From the NCBI GenBank assembly GCA_023300205.1, contig JALZVD010000302.1:1-5515 (forward strand): DNA of 5,515 bases. The letters run 5' to 3'. Both the position numbers and the translations under genes were made by a program. Shown here in pieces: positions 4,792 through 5,515 of the stretch; the stretch's first letter is position 1; every line of letters starts with the position of its first letter. This stretch comes from Akkermansiaceae bacterium (GTDB lineage Bacteria > Verrucomicrobiota > Verrucomicrobiia > Verrucomicrobiales > Akkermansiaceae). The notes beneath the pieces were generated by a model that did no database searches, was not told the DNA's origin, and worked only from the letters and a program-made list of their open reading frames with translations.

Positions 4792-5515
4792 ATGTCAGTA
4801 AAAATAGAAATGCCGAAGCTCTCGGACACGATGACAGAAGGAACTCTCCTTTCTTGGAATGTATCAGTAGGAGATGAAATAGAGATCGGTGATGTGATCG
4901 CAGAGATCGAGACAGATAAGGCATCTATGGAAATGGAAGCTTTTGATGAAGGGGTTCTAACAGAAATTCTTGTTGAGGCAGGGCAGAAAGTAGCTGTAGG
5001 GACAGCGCTCGGAGTTCTCGCAGAAGAAGGTGATGATAGCTCTGCTCCAGCGGCATCAGTTGCAGCCGCCCCAGCTAACGCGGCAGAAGCCGCTCCAGTA
5101 ACATCTATTCCATCATCAGCTGCTCCGGAAACACAAGTAAATGCGCCGGCAGCTGCTCAAGCAGATGGGGGCAGAATCATCATTTCACCCCTAGCTAAGA
5201 AATTAGCAGCAGCTAGTGGCTTAGACGTTACAACTATTCAAGGAACAGGCCCTGGTGGAAGAATCACGGCGTCTGATGTAGAAAATCCTACCGTTATAGC
5301 TAGCCCTGCGAAGGCGGCTGCTAGGGTTGTAGCCGCTGTGGCACCAGTAGTCGGCGCTGTAGCCATCCCAGTAGCTGCGGCAGTTAGTTCTGTAGCTTCT
5401 AGAGTTCTCCCTAGTTCCCCTAAGGCAGTAGCAGTTTCTGCTCCTATTCAAACAGCTTCTAAGCCAGCGCCTGCATCGGCGGCGATCAGTCCAGTTGTAG
5501 CAGGGGAAGATAAGG
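4792..5515 (+). CDS. pdhC: Dihydrolipoamide acetyltransferase (pyruvate dehydrogenase E2), N-terminal part, cut by window edge
   Basis: The core subunit of pyruvate dehydrogenase transfers the acetyl group from E1 to CoA through a swinging lipoyl arm in the cytoplasm. The frame is open from the ATG at 4792 to the edge (241 residues visible). Domains: one lipoyl domain (about 1-80) opening MPKLSDTMTEGTLLSW, with the lipoylated Lys43 in EIETDKASMEME; an Ala/Pro-rich linker (about 81-128); and the peripheral subunit-binding domain (about 129-163), with ISPLAKKLA and GTGPGGRITASDV. A second linker follows (164-241 and beyond), unusually rich in Val and Ala. The catalytic domain with its HxxxD motif should lie to the right. 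The ETDKA and DTMTEGT variants favour a pyruvate complex over 2-oxoglutarate or branched-chain ones. There is no Shine-Dalgarno before the ATG. The terminator upstream means E2 starts its own transcript; no E1 gene is visible in the window. Confidence 0.92.
   Translation, partial: MSVKIEMPKLSDTMTEGTLLSWNVSVGDEIEIGDVIAEIETDKASMEMEAFDEGVLTEILVEAGQKVAVGTALGVLAEEGDDSSAPAASVAAAPANAAEAAPVTSIPSSAAPETQVNAPAAAQADGGRIIISPLAKKLAAASGLDVTTIQGTGPGGRITASDVENPTVIASPAKAAARVVAAVAPVVGAVAIPVAAAVSSVASRVLPSSPKAVAVSAPIQTASKPAPASAAISPVVAGEDK

Noticed and set aside
4659..4877. Plus-strand open frame starting in the terminator
   Set aside because: It starts within the terminator stem and T-run and then overlaps the E2 lipoyl domain in another frame.
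5221..5451. Minus-strand open frame opposite the E2 linker
   Set aside because: Its Arg/Ser/Tyr-rich composition is the mirror of an Ala/Val linker; the E2 frame is certain.

Overview
The window looks like chromosomal DNA from a member of the Verrucomicrobiota, probably near Rubritalea or Akkermansia. This rests on recalled resemblance, not on a search. The main pointers are the exported protein at 3211-4116, whose segments recall proteins I associate with that order; the style of the alpha/beta hydrolase at 2232-3119; and weak or absent Shine-Dalgarno sequences before several genes. There are no insertion sequences, tRNAs, rRNAs or CRISPR repeats.

Left part (1-2241, all plus strand): the C-terminal half of a xylulokinase enters from the left edge. 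After about 100 bases come three small genes. The first is a YchJ-like SEC-C protein. Three bases later comes an acidic protein resembling DUF1877/YfbM, and 29 bases after that a protein that looks like a permuted papain-fold (NlpC/P60-like) enzyme. Their spacing suggests one transcript. The last two may be a functional pair, though this is inference.

Middle (2232-4116): a minus-strand esterase-like alpha/beta hydrolase converges on the papain-like gene and overlaps its stop by 10 bases. Its nucleophile-elbow motif is out of register with the family. It diverges from the gene for a secreted protein of unknown function across a 91-base spacer. That spacer holds an inverted repeat, and further copies of the same 8-mer lie close by.

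Right part (4117-5515): a small cysteine-rich lipoprotein is followed by a textbook rho-independent terminator. Then comes the start of a gene for the dihydrolipoamide acetyltransferase (E2) of pyruvate dehydrogenase, which runs off the right edge. Its lipoyl domain, first linker, E1/E3-binding domain and an unusually hydrophobic second linker are visible; the catalytic domain lies outside the window.

The clear metabolic genes, xylulokinase (pentose entry) and PDH E2 (acetyl-CoA formation), sit at the two edges and are not obviously co-regulated. The window reads as an ordinary chromosomal stretch with a few small accessory or lineage-specific genes. The best candidate for something undescribed is the DUF1877-like plus papain-like pair. 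Next are the shifted active site of the hydrolase and the repeated TAAACGAT motif.
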